DNA from: Leucobacter sp. L43
GTDB lineage: Bacteria; Actinomycetota; Actinomycetes; Actinomycetales; Microbacteriaceae
DNA length: 64,000 nucleotides
Assembly (NCBI RefSeq): GCF_016597785.1
Contig: NZ_JAENJG010000001.1
Location: forward strand, 620,001 to 684,000
Direction of reading: 5' to 3'
A program made the translations under genes and the position numbers. The notes below the pieces were generated by a model. That model was not told the origin of the DNA. It made no database searches and saw nothing but the letters and a program-made list of their open reading frames with translations. Shown piece after piece: positions 63,860 to 64,000 of this stretch (positions are counted from its first letter, which is position 1; every line of letters begins with the position of its first letter).

Positions 63860-63873
63860 CCGCAGGGGGTTCG
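63840..63873 (+). terminator. Terminator overlapping the O-methyltransferase stop
   Basis: 9-bp outer stem CGAACCCCC (63840-63848) with GGGGGTTCG (63865-63873) plus an inner stem. It spans the stop codon and can serve the convergent DUF3117 gene. Confidence 0.7.
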
Positions 63874-63910
63874 ATCCGGTACCGCTGAACGGTGAAGCGA
63901 GAACGGCGTC

Positions 63911-64000
63911 TTAGCCGTCGAGCACGCCGGCGAGCACATCGCGCAGCTGTGCGGCTTCCTGATCGTTCACAGACACCACCAGACGTCCGCCGCCCTCGAG
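63911..64000 (-). CDS. DUF3117 domain protein, 3' end (runs off the window)
   Basis: The last 29 codons are visible on the minus strand, ending in the stop at 63911-63913. They read LEGGGRLVVSVNDQEAAQLR then DVLAGVLDG, the typical C-terminus of the small actinobacterial DUF3117 protein (usually about 55-60 residues). The 5' half lies beyond the right edge. Function is unknown. Confidence 0.8.
   Translation of the reverse strand, partial: LEGGGRLVVSVNDQEAAQLRDVLAGVLDG

Noticed and set aside
63868-63880. GGTTCGATCC, resembling a tRNA T-loop
   Set aside because: The flanking stem does not pair and no acceptor, D or anticodon arms surround it; it is part of a terminator.

Overview
The window is 64 kb of very GC-rich, gene-dense chromosome with frequent GTG starts and many 4-base start/stop overlaps. 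WhiB1, a SigR/RsrA redox pair, a DUF222 HNH protein, LAxTG (class E) sorting signals and DUF3097/DUF3117 proteins point to an actinobacterium. The overall gene mix suggests Microbacteriaceae, possibly a Leucobacter-like organism; this genus-level guess is inference. No rRNA, tRNA, CRISPR array, prophage or insertion sequence was recognised, so this reads as ordinary chromosome with some accessory metabolic clusters.

1-16 kb: 23S rRNA methyltransferase RlmC, a ferritin-like protein, a DEAD-box RNA helicase, a PHP phosphoesterase, an aminopeptidase P, a small secreted protein with an unusual C-terminal domain, YchJ- and DUF885-family proteins, a PLP-dependent Orn/Lys/Arg-type decarboxylase divergent from a LysR regulator, a DHA2 drug exporter and a three-gene polar amino acid ABC importer. 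16-20 kb: a lipoprotein, a divergent S-adenosylhomocysteine-hydrolase-like protein and an SAH/MTA-deaminase-type amidohydrolase lie in one direction, which suggests a nucleoside-thioether salvage route through a deaminated intermediate.

20-30 kb: a DUF222 HNH protein with internal repeats, then a guanidine-III (ykkC-III) riboswitch in front of two coupled SMR genes (a probable heterodimeric guanidinium exporter), a DtxR/MntR-type repressor, and a LacI regulator - APC permease - agmatinase-family ureohydrolase cluster with LacI-type operators. 30-38 kb: an orphan DNA methyltransferase translationally coupled to a MocR-type protein that lacks the PLP lysine, a VOC protein, a WYL regulator divergent from a hydrolase, a 3-hydroxyisobutyryl-CoA hydrolase-like protein, an MFS exporter, and two tandem paralogous LAxTG surface proteins. 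The first of these has its sorting signal out of frame.

38-50 kb: an LCP-family protein, DUF3097, an arginase-family protein with a substituted metal ligand, a small HExxH protein, a hydrolase, sigR-rsrA, aroA-rsgA, a Bcp peroxiredoxin, whiB1, argG, malate dehydrogenase and an aldo/keto reductase. 50-64 kb: HrpA helicase, a uronate-dehydrogenase-like enzyme, a general-stress membrane protein, a Tat lipoprotein beta-propeller, an MgtE-like cytosolic module - DUF1003 - Mrp operon, a PAS-(degenerate GGDEF)-EAL protein, TatB, an O-methyltransferase and the 3' end of a DUF3117 gene running off the right edge.
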